Below are positions 29,277 through 38,474 of a stretch of DNA of 64,000 bases, piece after piece; positions within the stretch are counted from its first letter, which is position 1, and every line of letters starts with the position of its first letter. A model generated the notes under the pieces. It was not told where the DNA came from. It did not search any database and saw only the letters and a program-made list of their open reading frames with translations. The position numbers were made by a program, and so were the translations under genes. Origin of the DNA: Saccharopolyspora endophytica (lineage in GTDB: Bacteria > Actinomycetota > Actinomycetes > Mycobacteriales > Pseudonocardiaceae); assembly GCF_018070075.1 (NCBI RefSeq), contig NZ_JAGPXE010000005.1:62001-126000 (forward strand), written 5' to 3'.

Positions 29277-29522
29277 GTGTCCGAGCTCTTCAACGGCCAG
29301 CAGCTGGTCGCCTACTGGCGCCCGCACGGCGGCCTCCGCCACGCCCTGCACCCCACCGAACCGCCGCACCCGGGCCAGTCCCGCGAAACCCTCTGCGGCG
29401 AGACGATCAACCTGGGCAAACCGACCGCGATCGACTGGCTGTCCCCGACCTGCGGCACCTGCTGGCTCACCGCCACCGCAACCCGCGACCGCCTCCACCC
29501 ACCCCGGGGCCGCACCCGCTGA
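29277..29522 (+). CDS. Small Cys-motif protein beside the XRE module
   Basis: 81 residues from GTG 29277 (GGGAGG 4-5 nt upstream), transcribed away from the XRE gene. It contains TLCGETINLG and SPTCGTCWLTA, a CxxC-type arrangement with an earlier Cys and His residues (WRPHGGLRHALHPTEPPHPG), suggesting a small zinc-binding fold. I recall similar small proteins near XRE/DUF397 modules in Pseudonocardiaceae. Function unknown; a partner role in the module is inference. Confidence 0.65.
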   Translation: MSELFNGQQLVAYWRPHGGLRHALHPTEPPHPGQSRETLCGETINLGKPTAIDWLSPTCGTCWLTATATRDRLHPPRGRTR

Positions 29523-29610
29523 AGTCCTCCGAACGTGTGCGTGCGCGCGGGCGAAGATGGGTAGTCCCCGGGTGCCATGAGCGGTCACGCATGTGTTCTG
29601 GAGGTCTGAG

Positions 29611-30744
29611 ATGAAGGCCGTCGTGTACCAGGAGCCTTACCGGGTTGCTGTGAATGAGGTGGAGAGTCCGAGGATCCAGCACCCCAGCGACGTGATCGTG
29701 CGGGTGACGTCGACCGCGATCTGCGGGTCGGACCTGCACATGTACGAGGGGCGCACGGCCGCTGAGCCGGGGATCGTGTTCGGGCACGAGAACATGGGCG
29801 TCGTCGAGGAGCTCGGTGAGGGCGTCGTCGGCCTGGCCAAGGGCGACCGGGTCGTGATGCCGTTCAACGTGGCCTGCGGGTTCTGCAAGAACTGCATGGC
29901 GGGCAACACCGGCTTCTGCCTCACCGTGAACCCCGGGTTCGCGGGCGGAGCCTACGGCTACGTCTCCATGGGGCCCTACACCGGCGGGCAGGCCGAGTAC
30001 CTGCGGGTCCCGCACGCCGACTTCAACTGCCTGAAGCTGCCCGCCGGCAGCGAGCACGAGACCGACTTCGTGCTGCTCGCCGACATCTTCCCGACCGGCT
30101 ACCACGGGTGCGAGCTCGCGCAGGTCTCGCCGGGCGAGAGCGTCGCGGTGTACGGGGCGGGGCCGGTGGGCCTGATGGCCGCCTACTCCGCGCTGCTGCG
30201 CGGCGCGTCCCAGGTGTTCTGCGTTGACCGCATCCCGGAGCGGCTGGCCAAGGCCGAGGAGATGGGCGCGATCCCGATCGACTTCTCGCAGGGCGACCCG
30301 GTCCAGATGATCAAGGATCAGACCAACGGCGAGGGAACCGACAAGGGCGTCGACGCCGTCGGCTACCAGGCGCAGACCGGCGACGCGAGCAAGGAAGAAC
30401 CCGCCATCGTGCTCAACTCGCTGATCGAAACCGTGCGCCCGACCGGGCGGCTCGGCGTGCCCGGCCTCTACGTGCCCGCGGACCCGGGCGGTCCGTCGGA
30501 GGAGGCCAAGAAGGGCAGGCTGCTGGTGTCCATCGGGAGGATGTTCGAGAAGGGTCAGGTCGTGGGAACCGGTCAGTGCAACGTCAAGCGCTACAACCGG
30601 CAGCTGCGCGACATGATCATCTCGGGTCGGGCGAAGCCGAGCTTCGTGGTCTCCCACGAGCTGTCGCTGGACGACGCCCCTGACGCCTACAGCAAGTTCG
30701 ACCAGCGCATCGAGGGCTACACGAAGGTCGTCCTGCACCCGTAG
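29611..30744 (+). CDS. Zinc-dependent alcohol/formaldehyde dehydrogenase
   Basis: 377-residue medium-chain dehydrogenase of the glutathione-independent formaldehyde dehydrogenase type. Catalytic zinc site: CGSDLHMYEG and GHENMGVVEE; structural zinc Cys set in CGFCKNCMAGNTGFC; Rossmann motif VYGAGPVGLMAA. The insertion VNPGFAGGAYGYVSMGPYTGGQAEYLRVPHAD is typical of this subgroup. ATG 29611 has GGAGG 6 nt upstream. Substrate (formaldehyde or another aldehyde/alcohol) cannot be fixed from sequence. Confidence 0.88.
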   Translation: MKAVVYQEPYRVAVNEVESPRIQHPSDVIVRVTSTAICGSDLHMYEGRTAAEPGIVFGHENMGVVEELGEGVVGLAKGDRVVMPFNVACGFCKNCMAGNTGFCLTVNPGFAGGAYGYVSMGPYTGGQAEYLRVPHADFNCLKLPAGSEHETDFVLLADIFPTGYHGCELAQVSPGESVAVYGAGPVGLMAAYSALLRGASQVFCVDRIPERLAKAEEMGAIPIDFSQGDPVQMIKDQTNGEGTDKGVDAVGYQAQTGDASKEEPAIVLNSLIETVRPTGRLGVPGLYVPADPGGPSEEAKKGRLLVSIGRMFEKGQVVGTGQCNVKRYNRQLRDMIISGRAKPSFVVSHELSLDDAPDAYSKFDQRIEGYTKVVLHP

Positions 30745-30802
30745 GCCTGCGATCGGCGACACGTTCGCGCAAGTCCGTGCGCCGGGGGTGGGAAGCGGCC
30801 GT

Positions 30803-30808
30803 TACGGT
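30803..30808 (+). promoter_or_regulatory. -10 element (TACGGT) of leaderless upp
   Basis: TACGGT ends 8 nt before the upp ATG at 30817; no ribosome-binding site lies between. Confidence 0.5.
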
Positions 30809-30816
30809 TGTCCGTC

Positions 30817-31440
30817 ATGGACGTTCGGGTCGTGGACCACCCCCTCGCGAAGTCGCGGTTGTCGACGATGCGCGATGCGCGCACCAACAGCGCCGCCTTC
30901 CGCGCTGCGTTGCAAGAGCTCACCCTGATGCTCATCTACGAAGCGACGCGCGACGCCGAGCTGGCGGAGGAGCCCATCCACACCCCGGTGGCCAAGACCA
31001 CCGGCTACCGGATCGCGAACCCGCCGCTGCTGGTTCCGGTGCTGCGCGCCGGGCTGGGCATGGCCGACCAGGCGCACCGGCTGATCCCGGAGGCGCAGAT
31101 GGGCTTCGTCGGGCTCGCGCGGGACGAGGAGACCTTGCTGCCCACCCCGTACCTGGAGTCGCTGCCCGCGGACCTCACCGGCATCCCGGTGCTGGTGCTG
31201 GACCCGATGCTGGCCACCGGCGGTTCGATGGTGCACACGATCGAGCTGCTGGTCGAGCGCGGCGCCACCGACGTCACCGCCATCTGCACCCTCGCCGCGC
31301 CCGAGGGCGTCCGGCGCCTCGAAGAGGCCGGGCTGCCGGTGCGCGTGGTGACGGCGAGCATCGACGACCGGCTCAACGAATCCGGCTTCATCGTTCCCGG
31401 CCTCGGCGACGCGGGAGACCGCGAGTACGGGGCCGTCTGA
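30817..31440 (+). CDS. upp: Uracil phosphoribosyltransferase
   Basis: Converts uracil plus PRPP to UMP, the last step of pyrimidine salvage. 207 residues, standard length. PRPP-binding loop [19 protein letters not shown], uracil-binding end [16 protein letters not shown], and the N-terminal [16 protein letters not shown] block are all present. ATG 30817 is preferred over an in-frame TTG 9 nt earlier because it fits the TACGGT element. It would recover uracil released by DeoA. M. tuberculosis upp is Rv3309c (from memory). Confidence 0.97.
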   Translation: MDVRVVDHPLAKSRLSTMRDARTNSAAFRAALQELTLMLIYEATRDAELAEEPIHTPVAKTTGYRIANPPLLVPVLRAGLGMADQAHRLIPEAQMGFVGLARDEETLLPTPYLESLPADLTGIPVLVLDPMLATGGSMVHTIELLVERGATDVTAICTLAAPEGVRRLEEAGLPVRVVTASIDDRLNESGFIVPGLGDAGDREYGAV

Positions 31441-31552
31441 CCCCGACCACCTGCTCGGACACCGCTCCGGGACGTGGGCGCAACGCGAAGTTCAGCGCCA
31501 ATTAGGGCATTTGATCAGCACCCGTTCGCCCCTTCCGTGGCACGCTGAGTTC

Positions 31553-32722
31553 GTGGTTTCACCGCGAAGACACACGAATCGCTGGTCGTGGGTGCTCGGT
31601 GCGGTCGCCGTGGGGGTGTTGATCCGCAGCGCGCGCACGATCCGCCAGACGCGCGCCATCGCGCCGCTGCGGGAACCCCGGCCCGGTGCGGTCGCGCCGC
31701 CCAAGGTCACCGTCGTCGTCCCCGCCCGCGACGAAGCCGCAGTCCTCGCCGACTGCCTGAGCTCGATCGTGTCGCAGACCCACGGCGCCGAGCACGAAGC
31801 GCTGCTGCGGGTGGTCGTGGTCGACGACGGCTCCACCGACGCCACCGGCGAGATCGCCCGCGAGTTCGCCCGGCGCGACCCGCGCGTGGTGCCGGTGCGG
31901 GTGGACTCGCCGCCGCCCGGCTGGGGCGGCAAGGTGCACGCGATGCACGTCGGCGTGGAGGCCGCCGGACCGCCGGAGGCCGGGGAGTGGCTGCTGTTCC
32001 TCGACGCCGACACCGTCGCCGCTCCGGACCTGCTCAGCCGCCTGCTGGCCACGGCCGACGCCATCGAGGCCGACCTCGTCTCCACGCCTGGTGGCCCTCC
32101 TGCGGGCCGCTCGGCGAGCTGGCCGCTGCTCATGCCGCCGGGACTGCAGCTCATCGGCGAGAACGCCTCACCGGACGGCCGGGGTCGCAAGGCGTTCGCC
32201 ATCGGCCACTGCATCCTGGTGCGCCGCTCGCACTACGAGAAGGTCGGCGGGTGGGCCGCGTTCGCCGCGATCCGCAACGAGGACGTGGCGATCGCCACCG
32301 CCGTGCGCGACCACGGCGGCACCACGCGCACCGTCGACGGCCTCGACCACCTGCGCACCAGCGGGATGGACCCCTTCGAGCAGGGCTGGGCGTCGTTCCG
32401 GAAGAGCTTCGTGGCGGGCACCAAGGGCTCGGCACCGACGCTGGCGGCCATCGGCCTCGGCCAGATCGCGATGTCGCTGGCCGCGCCGCTGTCGGTGCTG
32501 GTGGGGCGCGGGCGCCGGCCCGTGCTGACCGCGCTCGGTCTCGCCGGCTGCGCCGCGCAGAGCGCCGCCCACGCCGGGACGGCGAAGTTCATGCGGTCCA
32601 ACCCCGAGCTCGCGCCGCTGGCGCCGATCAGCGGGACGCTGTTCGGCGTGCTGCTGCTCGACGGCGCCGTGCGCGCCCACCAGGGCCGCGACCAGTGGAA
32701 AGGCCGTCGTTCGAGGTTCTAG
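31553..32722 (+). CDS. Family 2 glycosyltransferase, membrane-associated
   Basis: 389 residues from GTG 31553 (a TTG at 31511 is the alternative; neither has a strong ribosome-binding site). An N-terminal hydrophobic helix precedes the GT-A fold: VTVVVPARDEAAVLADCL, VVVVDDGSTDATGEIA, and the metal-binding FLDADT. GHCILVRRSHYEKVGGW, IRNEDVAIATAV and GWASFRKSF follow. The C-terminal third has two hydrophobic stretches. It resembles carotenoid-type/other polyprenyl-linked GT2 enzymes; donor and acceptor are unknown. It ends at a bidirectional terminator. Confidence 0.85.
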   Translation: MVSPRRHTNRWSWVLGAVAVGVLIRSARTIRQTRAIAPLREPRPGAVAPPKVTVVVPARDEAAVLADCLSSIVSQTHGAEHEALLRVVVVDDGSTDATGEIAREFARRDPRVVPVRVDSPPPGWGGKVHAMHVGVEAAGPPEAGEWLLFLDADTVAAPDLLSRLLATADAIEADLVSTPGGPPAGRSASWPLLMPPGLQLIGENASPDGRGRKAFAIGHCILVRRSHYEKVGGWAAFAAIRNEDVAIATAVRDHGGTTRTVDGLDHLRTSGMDPFEQGWASFRKSFVAGTKGSAPTLAAIGLGQIAMSLAAPLSVLVGRGRRPVLTALGLAGCAAQSAAHAGTAKFMRSNPELAPLAPISGTLFGVLLLDGAVRAHQGRDQWKGRRSRF

Positions 32723-32728
32723 AAGAGC

Positions 32729-32755
32729 GGCCCGGCCGGACGGGCCGGCCGGGCC
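32729..32755. terminator. Bidirectional GC-rich terminator
   Basis: GGCCCGGCCGG (32729-32739) and CCGGCCGGGCC (32745-32755) form an 11-bp stem with a 5-nt loop, between the converging glycosyltransferase gene and the gene at 32790. Confidence 0.8.
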
Positions 32756-32789
32756 ATCGCGTTGATTCGAGAAGGATCTTCAGGGACGG

Positions 32790-33125
32790 TCAGCCGACGG
32801 AATCGCTTCGCAGTCTGCGCATCGCGATCGGTGCGCCTGCCAGGTCCTCCTCGTTGCACATCAGCTTCAGGTCGTAGTACGGGGCGCCGTCTCGATCGTC
32901 GTAATCGAGATGAACCGCGATCACATCGATCGGTTCGCCGAGCCAGTTCTGGGCCTCGCGAAGCCACTTGGCGGATCGTTCCAAAGCCGCCGGTAGGTCG
33001 TCGTCACGGAACTCGACCGGCCGGTAGGGAACGCCCTGAACCTGGTCGTGAGGACCAGGGGGCTTGGGGAGATCCACGGAGACGCCGGAGTCATCGAGTT
33101 CGAGTCGGATCGTTTCCTCACTCAC
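32790..33125 (-). CDS. Small conserved-looking hypothetical protein
   Basis: 111 residues, not recognised. Soluble, acidic, with a core LERSAKWLREAQNWLGEPIDVIAVHLDYDDRDGAPYYDLKLMCNEED that suggests a mixed alpha/beta fold. GTG 33125 lies 6 nt after TACCCT (33132-33137, minus strand), fitting a leaderless promoter. Monocistronic; no functional clue from neighbours. Confidence 0.6.
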   Translation of the reverse strand: MSEETIRLELDDSGVSVDLPKPPGPHDQVQGVPYRPVEFRDDDLPAALERSAKWLREAQNWLGEPIDVIAVHLDYDDRDGAPYYDLKLMCNEEDLAGAPIAMRRLRSDSVG

Positions 33126-33230
33126 TGTCGCAGGGTAACGCGTACGGCCCCGGAAATGCTGCTGGAGGGCCTGCGGATTCCTCGACGGCCACAGCGAACG
33201 GGTGGTGGCTGATTACGATGAGCGAAGGTG

Positions 33231-33311
33231 CGGGGCGCCCCGAACATCGCACGTGATGAGGGAAGGCGGGCTCTGTCCGGGGCGCCCCGCCGTCGTCAAG
33301 GGGCGCGCCCC
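33231..33311. repeat. Three GC-rich palindromes
   Basis: CGGGGCGCCCCG at 33231-33242 and 33278-33289, and GGGGCGCGCCCC at 33300-33311. The third is flanked by GTCGTC and GACGAC, giving a longer hairpin. They fill the gap (33126-33374) between two minus-strand genes and could be terminators of the upstream operon or regulatory dyads. Confidence 0.6.
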
Positions 33312-33359
33312 GACGACACGATCAGGCTATAGGAGCCACCCCAACCAAGATCAACTGGG

Positions 33360-33373
33360 TGGTCCCGGGACCA
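33360..33373 (-). terminator. Palindrome at the end of the flavodoxin gene
   Basis: TGGTCCCGGGACCA, a perfect 14-bp palindrome, ends 1 nt before the stop codon end at 33375. Together with the GC palindromes further on it probably terminates the deoD-pmmB-flavodoxin transcript. Confidence 0.5.
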
Positions 33374-33374
33374 G

Positions 33375-33827
33375 TTACGGCATCAGGTTCGCGGCGACCG
33401 TGGCGCCCAGCTCCCAGCAGGCGTCCAGGTCGGACTTCTCCGGCGTGCCCAGGACGGTCGCGGGCTCGGCCGCCTGCTGCCAGCCCAGTCCGGTGGTGAT
33501 CGAGGTGATCGCGCGCTGGGCTCCCTCGATGCCCTCGTTGCCGTGGACGTAGTAGCCGAACGGCCGTCCGCTGGTCGCGTCCAGGCAGGGGTAGTAGATC
33601 GTGTCGAAGAAGTGCTTCAGCGCGCCCGAGATGTAGCCCAGGTTGGCCGGGGTCCCCAGCAGGTAGCCGTCGGCGTCGAGGACGTCGGAGGCGGTGGCGC
33701 TCAGTGCGGGCCGGCGCACCACCTCGACGCCCTCGATCTCGTCGGTCGTCGCGCCCGCCATCACCTGCTCGAACATCGCCTGCATCCCGGGCGAGGGCGT
33801 GTGGTGCACGATCAGCAGCTTGGCCAT
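33375..33827 (-). CDS. Flavodoxin-like NAD(P)H-dependent reductase
   Basis: 150-residue flavodoxin-fold protein: KLLIVHHTPSPGMQAMFEQVMAG is the FMN phosphate-binding region, DGYLLGTPANLGYISGALKHFFDTIYYP the isoalloxazine loop, and GYYVHGNEGIEGAQRAI the third loop. Likely an FMN-dependent reductase of unknown substrate. The ATG immediately follows the pmmB stop (TAG-ATG) and shares GGAGGAG, so it is the third gene of deoD-pmmB-flavodoxin; a link to nucleoside metabolism is unclear. Confidence 0.85.
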   Translation of the reverse strand: MAKLLIVHHTPSPGMQAMFEQVMAGATTDEIEGVEVVRRPALSATASDVLDADGYLLGTPANLGYISGALKHFFDTIYYPCLDATSGRPFGYYVHGNEGIEGAQRAITSITTGLGWQQAAEPATVLGTPEKSDLDACWELGATVAANLMP

Positions 33828-35450
33828 CTACTCCTCCACCAGGGCCGTCACGGCTCGGGTGAGCTCGTCCAGGCGGTCGGCGGCCCGCTGCTTGGCCTCC
33901 GCCAGCGGCAGCTCGCCGACCTGCTCGACCACCTGCAGGTAGCACTTGAGCTTCGGTTCGGTTCCCGACGGGCGGATCACCACGCGCAGCCCGCCGTCGC
34001 CGGTGACCACCAGCGCGTCGGTGTCCGGCAGGAGGTCGCGGGTCCGCACGGCCGTGCCCGCCAGCTCCTGCGGCGGTTCGCCGCGCAGCCGCTCCATGAT
34101 CCGCGGGATCACCGCCAGGTCCGTCACCCGCACCGACACCTGCCCGGTCTGGTGCACGCCGTGCTCGGTGGACAGCTCGTCGAGCAGGTCGAGCAGGTGA
34201 TCGCCCGAGGCCAGCAGGCTCGCGGTCAGGTCGCAGGCCAGCACCGCCGCCGAGATGCCGTCCTTGTCGCGCACCCGGTCGGGGTCGACGCTGTGCCCCA
34301 GCGCCTCCTCGTAGGCGTACACCAGGCCGGTTCCCTCGCCGTCGCCCGCGCGCACCAGCCACTTGAACCCGGTGAGCGTCTCGGCGTAGCGGACCCCGAA
34401 CTCGGCGGCGATCGAGCGCAGCATGCTGGAGGACACGATCGTCGTGGCGACCAGCGGATCCGGCGCCGACTCGTCCAAAGTGGACAGGACGTGCCAGGCC
34501 AGCAGCACGCCGGTCTCGTCGCCGCGCAACATCCGCCACGTGCCCGCCTCGCGCACGCCCAGCGCGCACCGGTCGGCATCCGGGTCCAGCGCGATCGCGA
34601 GATCGGCGTTGATGTCCTCGGCCAGCCGCAGCAGCTCGTCGGTCGCGCCGGGCTCCTCCGGGTTCGGGAAACCCACGGTCGGGAAGTCCGGGTCCGGTTC
34701 GGACTGCGAGGCCACGAAGTGCACGTCGTCGAAACCCGCGCGCTGCAAGGCCCTTCGCAAGGTCTTCGCGCCGACGCCGTGCAACGCCGTCGCCGCCACC
34801 CGGACCTCGCGGTCACCGCCGCGCGGCAACGCCGACACCCGCGCCAGGTAGTCGTCCTGGCCGGACTCCAGCACCGTCCAGTTCTGCTTGCGCGACACCG
34901 CGTTCGCCGCAGGCGTCTTCGCGATCGCCGCCTCGATCTCGGTGTCCGCCGGGCTGATCAGCTGCACGCCGCCGCCCAGGTAGAGCTTGAAACCGTTGTC
35001 CTGCGGGGGGTTGTGCGACGCCGTGATCTGGATCCCGGCCACCGCGTCCAGCGCCCGCGCGGCGTGCGCGACCACCGGCGTCGGCAGCGGCTCCGGCAGC
35101 ACCCGCACGTCGAAGCCCGCCGACGAGAGCACACCGGCGGCGTCCTCGGCGAAGTCCTCCGAACCGTGCCGGGCGTCCCGGCCCACGACCACGATCCCGC
35201 CACCGAGCCCCTGCTGCACCAGCCAGCTCGCGACCCCGGCGGTGGTGCGCACGACCACCGCGCGGTTCATGCCGTTGGCACCCGCGCGCACCGGGGCGCG
35301 CAGCCCCGCCGTGCCGAAGCGCGGCATGCCCGACATCCGGTCGGCCAGCTCGGGCGAGTCGAGGAGTTCCCGCAGCTCGTCCTGGGCGCGGGGGTCGACG
35401 TCGTCGGCGATCCACCGCTCCGCGGCCGCCCGGACATCCGGCTGGGTCAC
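33828..35450 (-). CDS. pmmB: Phosphomannomutase/phosphoglucomutase (phosphopentomutase candidate)
   Basis: 540-residue alpha-D-phosphohexomutase. Catalytic phosphoserine in [11 protein letters not shown] (Ser145), metal loop DPDADRC, sugar loop [10 protein letters not shown], phosphate-binding [10 protein letters not shown]. Length and the GLRAPV...GANGMN N-terminus match the group-2 family (PGM2/PMM2B-type) whose members often act as phosphopentomutases; next to deoD and deoC that activity (ribose 1-phosphate to ribose 5-phosphate) is attractive. GTG 35450 overlaps the deoD stop (GTGA) and follows GGAGG. M. tuberculosis Rv3308 is annotated pmmB (from memory). Confidence 0.92.
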   Translation of the reverse strand: MTQPDVRAAAERWIADDVDPRAQDELRELLDSPELADRMSGMPRFGTAGLRAPVRAGANGMNRAVVVRTTAGVASWLVQQGLGGGIVVVGRDARHGSEDFAEDAAGVLSSAGFDVRVLPEPLPTPVVAHAARALDAVAGIQITASHNPPQDNGFKLYLGGGVQLISPADTEIEAAIAKTPAANAVSRKQNWTVLESGQDDYLARVSALPRGGDREVRVAATALHGVGAKTLRRALQRAGFDDVHFVASQSEPDPDFPTVGFPNPEEPGATDELLRLAEDINADLAIALDPDADRCALGVREAGTWRMLRGDETGVLLAWHVLSTLDESAPDPLVATTIVSSSMLRSIAAEFGVRYAETLTGFKWLVRAGDGEGTGLVYAYEEALGHSVDPDRVRDKDGISAAVLACDLTASLLASGDHLLDLLDELSTEHGVHQTGQVSVRVTDLAVIPRIMERLRGEPPQELAGTAVRTRDLLPDTDALVVTGDGGLRVVIRPSGTEPKLKCYLQVVEQVGELPLAEAKQRAADRLDELTRAVTALVEE

Positions 35451-36256
35451 GCCGCCTCCAGCAACGACCGCAGCAACCGGCCCATCCGCGAAGCCGAAAC
35501 CCGGCCCGCTTCCAGGACCTCCTCGTGGTTGAGCGGCTGACCGCTCAACCCGGCCGCCAGGTTCGTCACCAGCGACAGGCCGAACACCTCGGCGCCCAGC
35601 GAGCGCGCGGTGATGGCCTCCAGCACGGTCGACATGCCCACCAGGTCCACACCGAGGGTGCGCAGCATCCGGATCTCCGCCGGGGTCTCGAAGTGCGGGC
35701 CCGGCAGTCCCGCGTAGACGCCCTCCTCCAGCGAGGAGTCGATGCCGCGCGCCAGATCCCGCAGCCGCGGCGAGTAGAGGTCGGTCAGGTCCACGAAGTT
35801 CGCGCCCACCAGCGGCGACAGCGCGGTCATGTTGATGTGGTCGCTGATCAGGACCGGCTGCCCGACCTGCATGCCCTCGCGGATGCCGCCCGCCGCGTTG
35901 GTGAGCATCACCGTCCGGCACCCGGCCGCCACGGCGGTCCGCACGCCGTGCGCGACCTTCACGATGCCGTGGCCCTCGTACATGTGGGTGCGGCCGAGGA
36001 TGACCAGCACGCGCTTGTCGCCCACGGGCACCGAGCGCATCTTGCCGGTGTGGCCGACGGCGCCCGGCTTGGCGAAGCCCGGCAGCTCGTCCATGCCGAT
36101 CTCGGCTTCGGGCGTCCCGATCTCGTCGGCGGCGGGCTGCCAGCCGGAACCGAGGACGACGGCCAGGTCGTGGCCATCGACACCCGTGAGCTCGGCGAGC
36201 TTCGCCGATGCCTCGTGGGCGAGGGCGGACGGGTCGGAAATGTTCGTAGCGGTCAC
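35447..36256 (-). CDS. deoD: Purine-nucleoside phosphorylase
   Basis: Phosphorolyses inosine, guanosine and their deoxy forms to base plus (deoxy)ribose 1-phosphate. 269 residues, matching the trimeric PNP class: [52 protein letters not shown] and [21 protein letters not shown] 36256 is chosen; TAAGCT lies 8 nt upstream (leaderless) and the earlier in-frame start at 36307 has no support. It starts the operon deoD-pmmB-flavodoxin. M. tuberculosis deoD/punA is Rv3307 (from memory). Confidence 0.95.
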   Translation of the reverse strand: MTATNISDPSALAHEASAKLAELTGVDGHDLAVVLGSGWQPAADEIGTPEAEIGMDELPGFAKPGAVGHTGKMRSVPVGDKRVLVILGRTHMYEGHGIVKVAHGVRTAVAAGCRTVMLTNAAGGIREGMQVGQPVLISDHINMTALSPLVGANFVDLTDLYSPRLRDLARGIDSSLEEGVYAGLPGPHFETPAEIRMLRTLGVDLVGMSTVLEAITARSLGAEVFGLSLVTNLAAGLSGQPLNHEEVLEAGRVSASRMGRLLRSLLEAA

Positions 36257-36264
36257 GGCCGGGC

Positions 36265-36270
36265 AGCTTA
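36265..36270 (-). promoter_or_regulatory. -10 element (TAAGCT) of leaderless deoD
   Basis: TAAGCT on the minus strand ends 8 nt before the GTG at 36256; the remainder of the 142-bp gap to the kinase gene shows no further assignable element. Confidence 0.5.
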
Positions 36271-36398
36271 GTCTCTCCGTTTTTCCGGCGCGTGCTCGTC
36301 CGCTCACCGGTGGCCGGTTTTGGTCCGAACCGACCAGGCAGAGGCGACATCGAGCGCGGACGGTTCGGACACCGGCGACGACGACCCCCGCTGCGGCC

Positions 36399-38093
36399 TC
36401 AGCCGGCGGGGTCGAAGGTGGGCAGCACCTGGTCCAGCAGGGCCTCCGCCTGCTGCCACTTCTCCGGGACGCTGGTCACCCGGACGATCCAGAGGTCGTC
36501 GCCGGACCGCCGCAGCGCCGCCGTCGTGCGGCGCTCGATCTCCTTCGCCGGACCGCTGAGCAGCTGCTCCACCTTGGTCGAGTAGACGACCCTGCGCACG
36601 CCGTCGACCGTGTGGAAGCTGTTGACGGCGACGTCGGCCGCCGGGCCGCCGATCGCTCGCGGGAGCTGCGTCTGGTAGCCGTCCAGCGTCAGGCCCCGCT
36701 CGAAGTAGTCGCCGTAGCGCTGCACCGCGACCTCCGTGGCCCCATCACCGGACACGAACGCGACCACCGAGTTGTTCGACAGGTCGTTGCGCTCGCTGTG
36801 GAAGGTGCGCCACCCGGCCGGAGCCATGATCGAGAACTCGCCGCCGTCGGGAGCCGCCGAGTGCTTCGCGTCCTCCCGGTGCGGCGTCAGCGCCGGGAAC
36901 GCCGGGTTCGGGTCCGACGTGGACGGTGGTTCCAGCTCCGGCAGCAGCGACTGGCCCGCCATCAGGCGCGTCGCCGCGAACGATCCGATCAGCGCCGCCG
37001 TGAACAGCAGCAGCGCCGCCAGCACCAGCGCGACCGCGCGCAGCGGACGGCGCTTCTTCCTCGGTGGGTCCTGCAACGTGAACGGCGGCGGACCGGGGTC
37101 GGCCGCCAGCGGCGCCGAACCGGTGAGCTGGGGAGCGGGCGGGATCGACGGCTTGTCCTGAGAGGTCTGCTGCAGCACCCGCTGCCGGACCCGGACGGTC
37201 GGCGCATCGGGATCGAGCAGCATCGCGAACGGACGGGCGCCCGGTTCCGGCAGCAGGTGCTGCAACCGGCGCCGCACCTCCGTCAACGGCATCCGCTGCG
37301 CCGGGTCCTTGACCATCAGCGCCCGGATCACGTCGCCCACCGCGCCCGGCCGGTGCAGCGCCGGAACGGGACCGCGCACGACCTCGGTGACCGTCGCGAG
37401 TGGATCGTCGCCCACGTCGTAGGGCGGACGGCCCTCGGCGGCGGCGAACAGCGTGGCGCCCAAGCCCCACAGGTCCGCCGCGGCCGTCACGGCTTCTCCG
37501 GCGGCGACCTCGGGGGCGATGTAGGCCGGTGTGCCCAGCAGGATCCCGGTGTTGGTGAGCGTGTGCTCGGCGATGTTGCGGGAGATGCCGAAATCGCTGA
37601 CCTTCAACCGACCGTCGTCGCCGATCAGCACGTTGCCCGGTTTGACGTCGCGGTGCACGATCCCGGCCCGGTGCGCGGCGTCCAGCCCGGCCGCGACGCC
37701 GTCGGCGATCACCGCGAGCTGGTTGTCGTTGAGAGCGCCGTGGTCGTCGAGGATCGCCGCCAGGCTCTGCGACGGGACGAGCTCCATCACCACGAACGGC
37801 TCGTCCTGATCGCGCGCGACGTCGTAGAGCGTCACGACGTTGGGGTGGGACAGCACCGCGATGGCGCGAGCCTCGCGCAGCGCGCGCTCGCGCAGCTCGG
37901 CCGCCTCTTCCTCCGGCATCCCCGGCGCGAGCTTGACCTGCTTGACGGCCACCGGGCGATGCAGCAGTTCATCTGTGCCGTACCACACGGTGCCCATCGC
38001 GCCGCCGCCGAGCTTGCGCTCCAGGCGGTACCGGTCGGCGATCAGCCGGCCGATGCCGGCGAGGGTGTTCTGGTTGTCGGTGGGCACGGCCAC
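36399..38093 (-). CDS. Membrane Ser/Thr protein kinase (PknB-like)
   Basis: 564 residues. The N-terminal cytosolic kinase domain has all core motifs: Gly loop [18 protein letters not shown] lysine, HRDVKPGNV catalytic loop, SDFGIS metal loop, GTPAYIAPE activation end. A Pro-rich linker (about 290-330) leads to a single hydrophobic helix ([23 protein letters not shown]), then a ~190-residue extracytoplasmic domain ([19 protein letters not shown]...) without PASTA repeats. GTG 38093 has GAAGG 8 nt upstream; GTG 38102 has it only 1 nt away. Ligand and targets unknown. Divergent from the Mrp operon. Confidence 0.9.
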   Translation of the reverse strand: MAVPTDNQNTLAGIGRLIADRYRLERKLGGGAMGTVWYGTDELLHRPVAVKQVKLAPGMPEEEAAELRERALREARAIAVLSHPNVVTLYDVARDQDEPFVVMELVPSQSLAAILDDHGALNDNQLAVIADGVAAGLDAAHRAGIVHRDVKPGNVLIGDDGRLKVSDFGISRNIAEHTLTNTGILLGTPAYIAPEVAAGEAVTAAADLWGLGATLFAAAEGRPPYDVGDDPLATVTEVVRGPVPALHRPGAVGDVIRALMVKDPAQRMPLTEVRRRLQHLLPEPGARPFAMLLDPDAPTVRVRQRVLQQTSQDKPSIPPAPQLTGSAPLAADPGPPPFTLQDPPRKKRRPLRAVALVLAALLLFTAALIGSFAATRLMAGQSLLPELEPPSTSDPNPAFPALTPHREDAKHSAAPDGGEFSIMAPAGWRTFHSERNDLSNNSVVAFVSGDGATEVAVQRYGDYFERGLTLDGYQTQLPRAIGGPAADVAVNSFHTVDGVRRVVYSTKVEQLLSGPAKEIERRTTAALRRSGDDLWIVRVTSVPEKWQQAEALLDQVLPTFDPAG

Positions 38094-38474
38094 ATTTTCC
38101 ACCTTCGGTCCGACAGCCGGGCCGGAACGGGTGCAAAGACCGCCGAAAACTCAGCGGCGCCACATCGGCCACCGGGAGATCGCCCAGGTCGGAAGATGAT
38201 GTTACGCCACGTGAAGAATCCCACTCGCAAAGTCGCGGTCGCAGGCCGTTTTGAAGGCGAACATTATTTCGGCGCAACGAAAAAACGCTCCCATCGGCCC
38301 GGACGCTCCGCTGGGCGGTGTTGGCGCGAGACGGGCGCGTCCAGATAACTTGTCATTGGTCGGACCTTCCGGACATCCGCGACGCCTGCTCGCGTCGCGG
38401 TGCGCGGACCTCCTGGGTGGCGAATGATCGGGCGAGGCTGGCAGGCATGACAACAGCGGTGCGGAGGAGGTGCC
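38094..38474. other. Divergent region, kinase / Mrp operon
   Basis: 381 bp with no gene. A candidate promoter for mrpA is TTGGCG (38321) with TAACTT (38346) 19 bp downstream. A hairpin CCGCGACGC/GCGTCGCGG (38377-38400) follows in what would be the 5' UTR. Nothing clear is seen for the kinase promoter. Confidence 0.4.
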
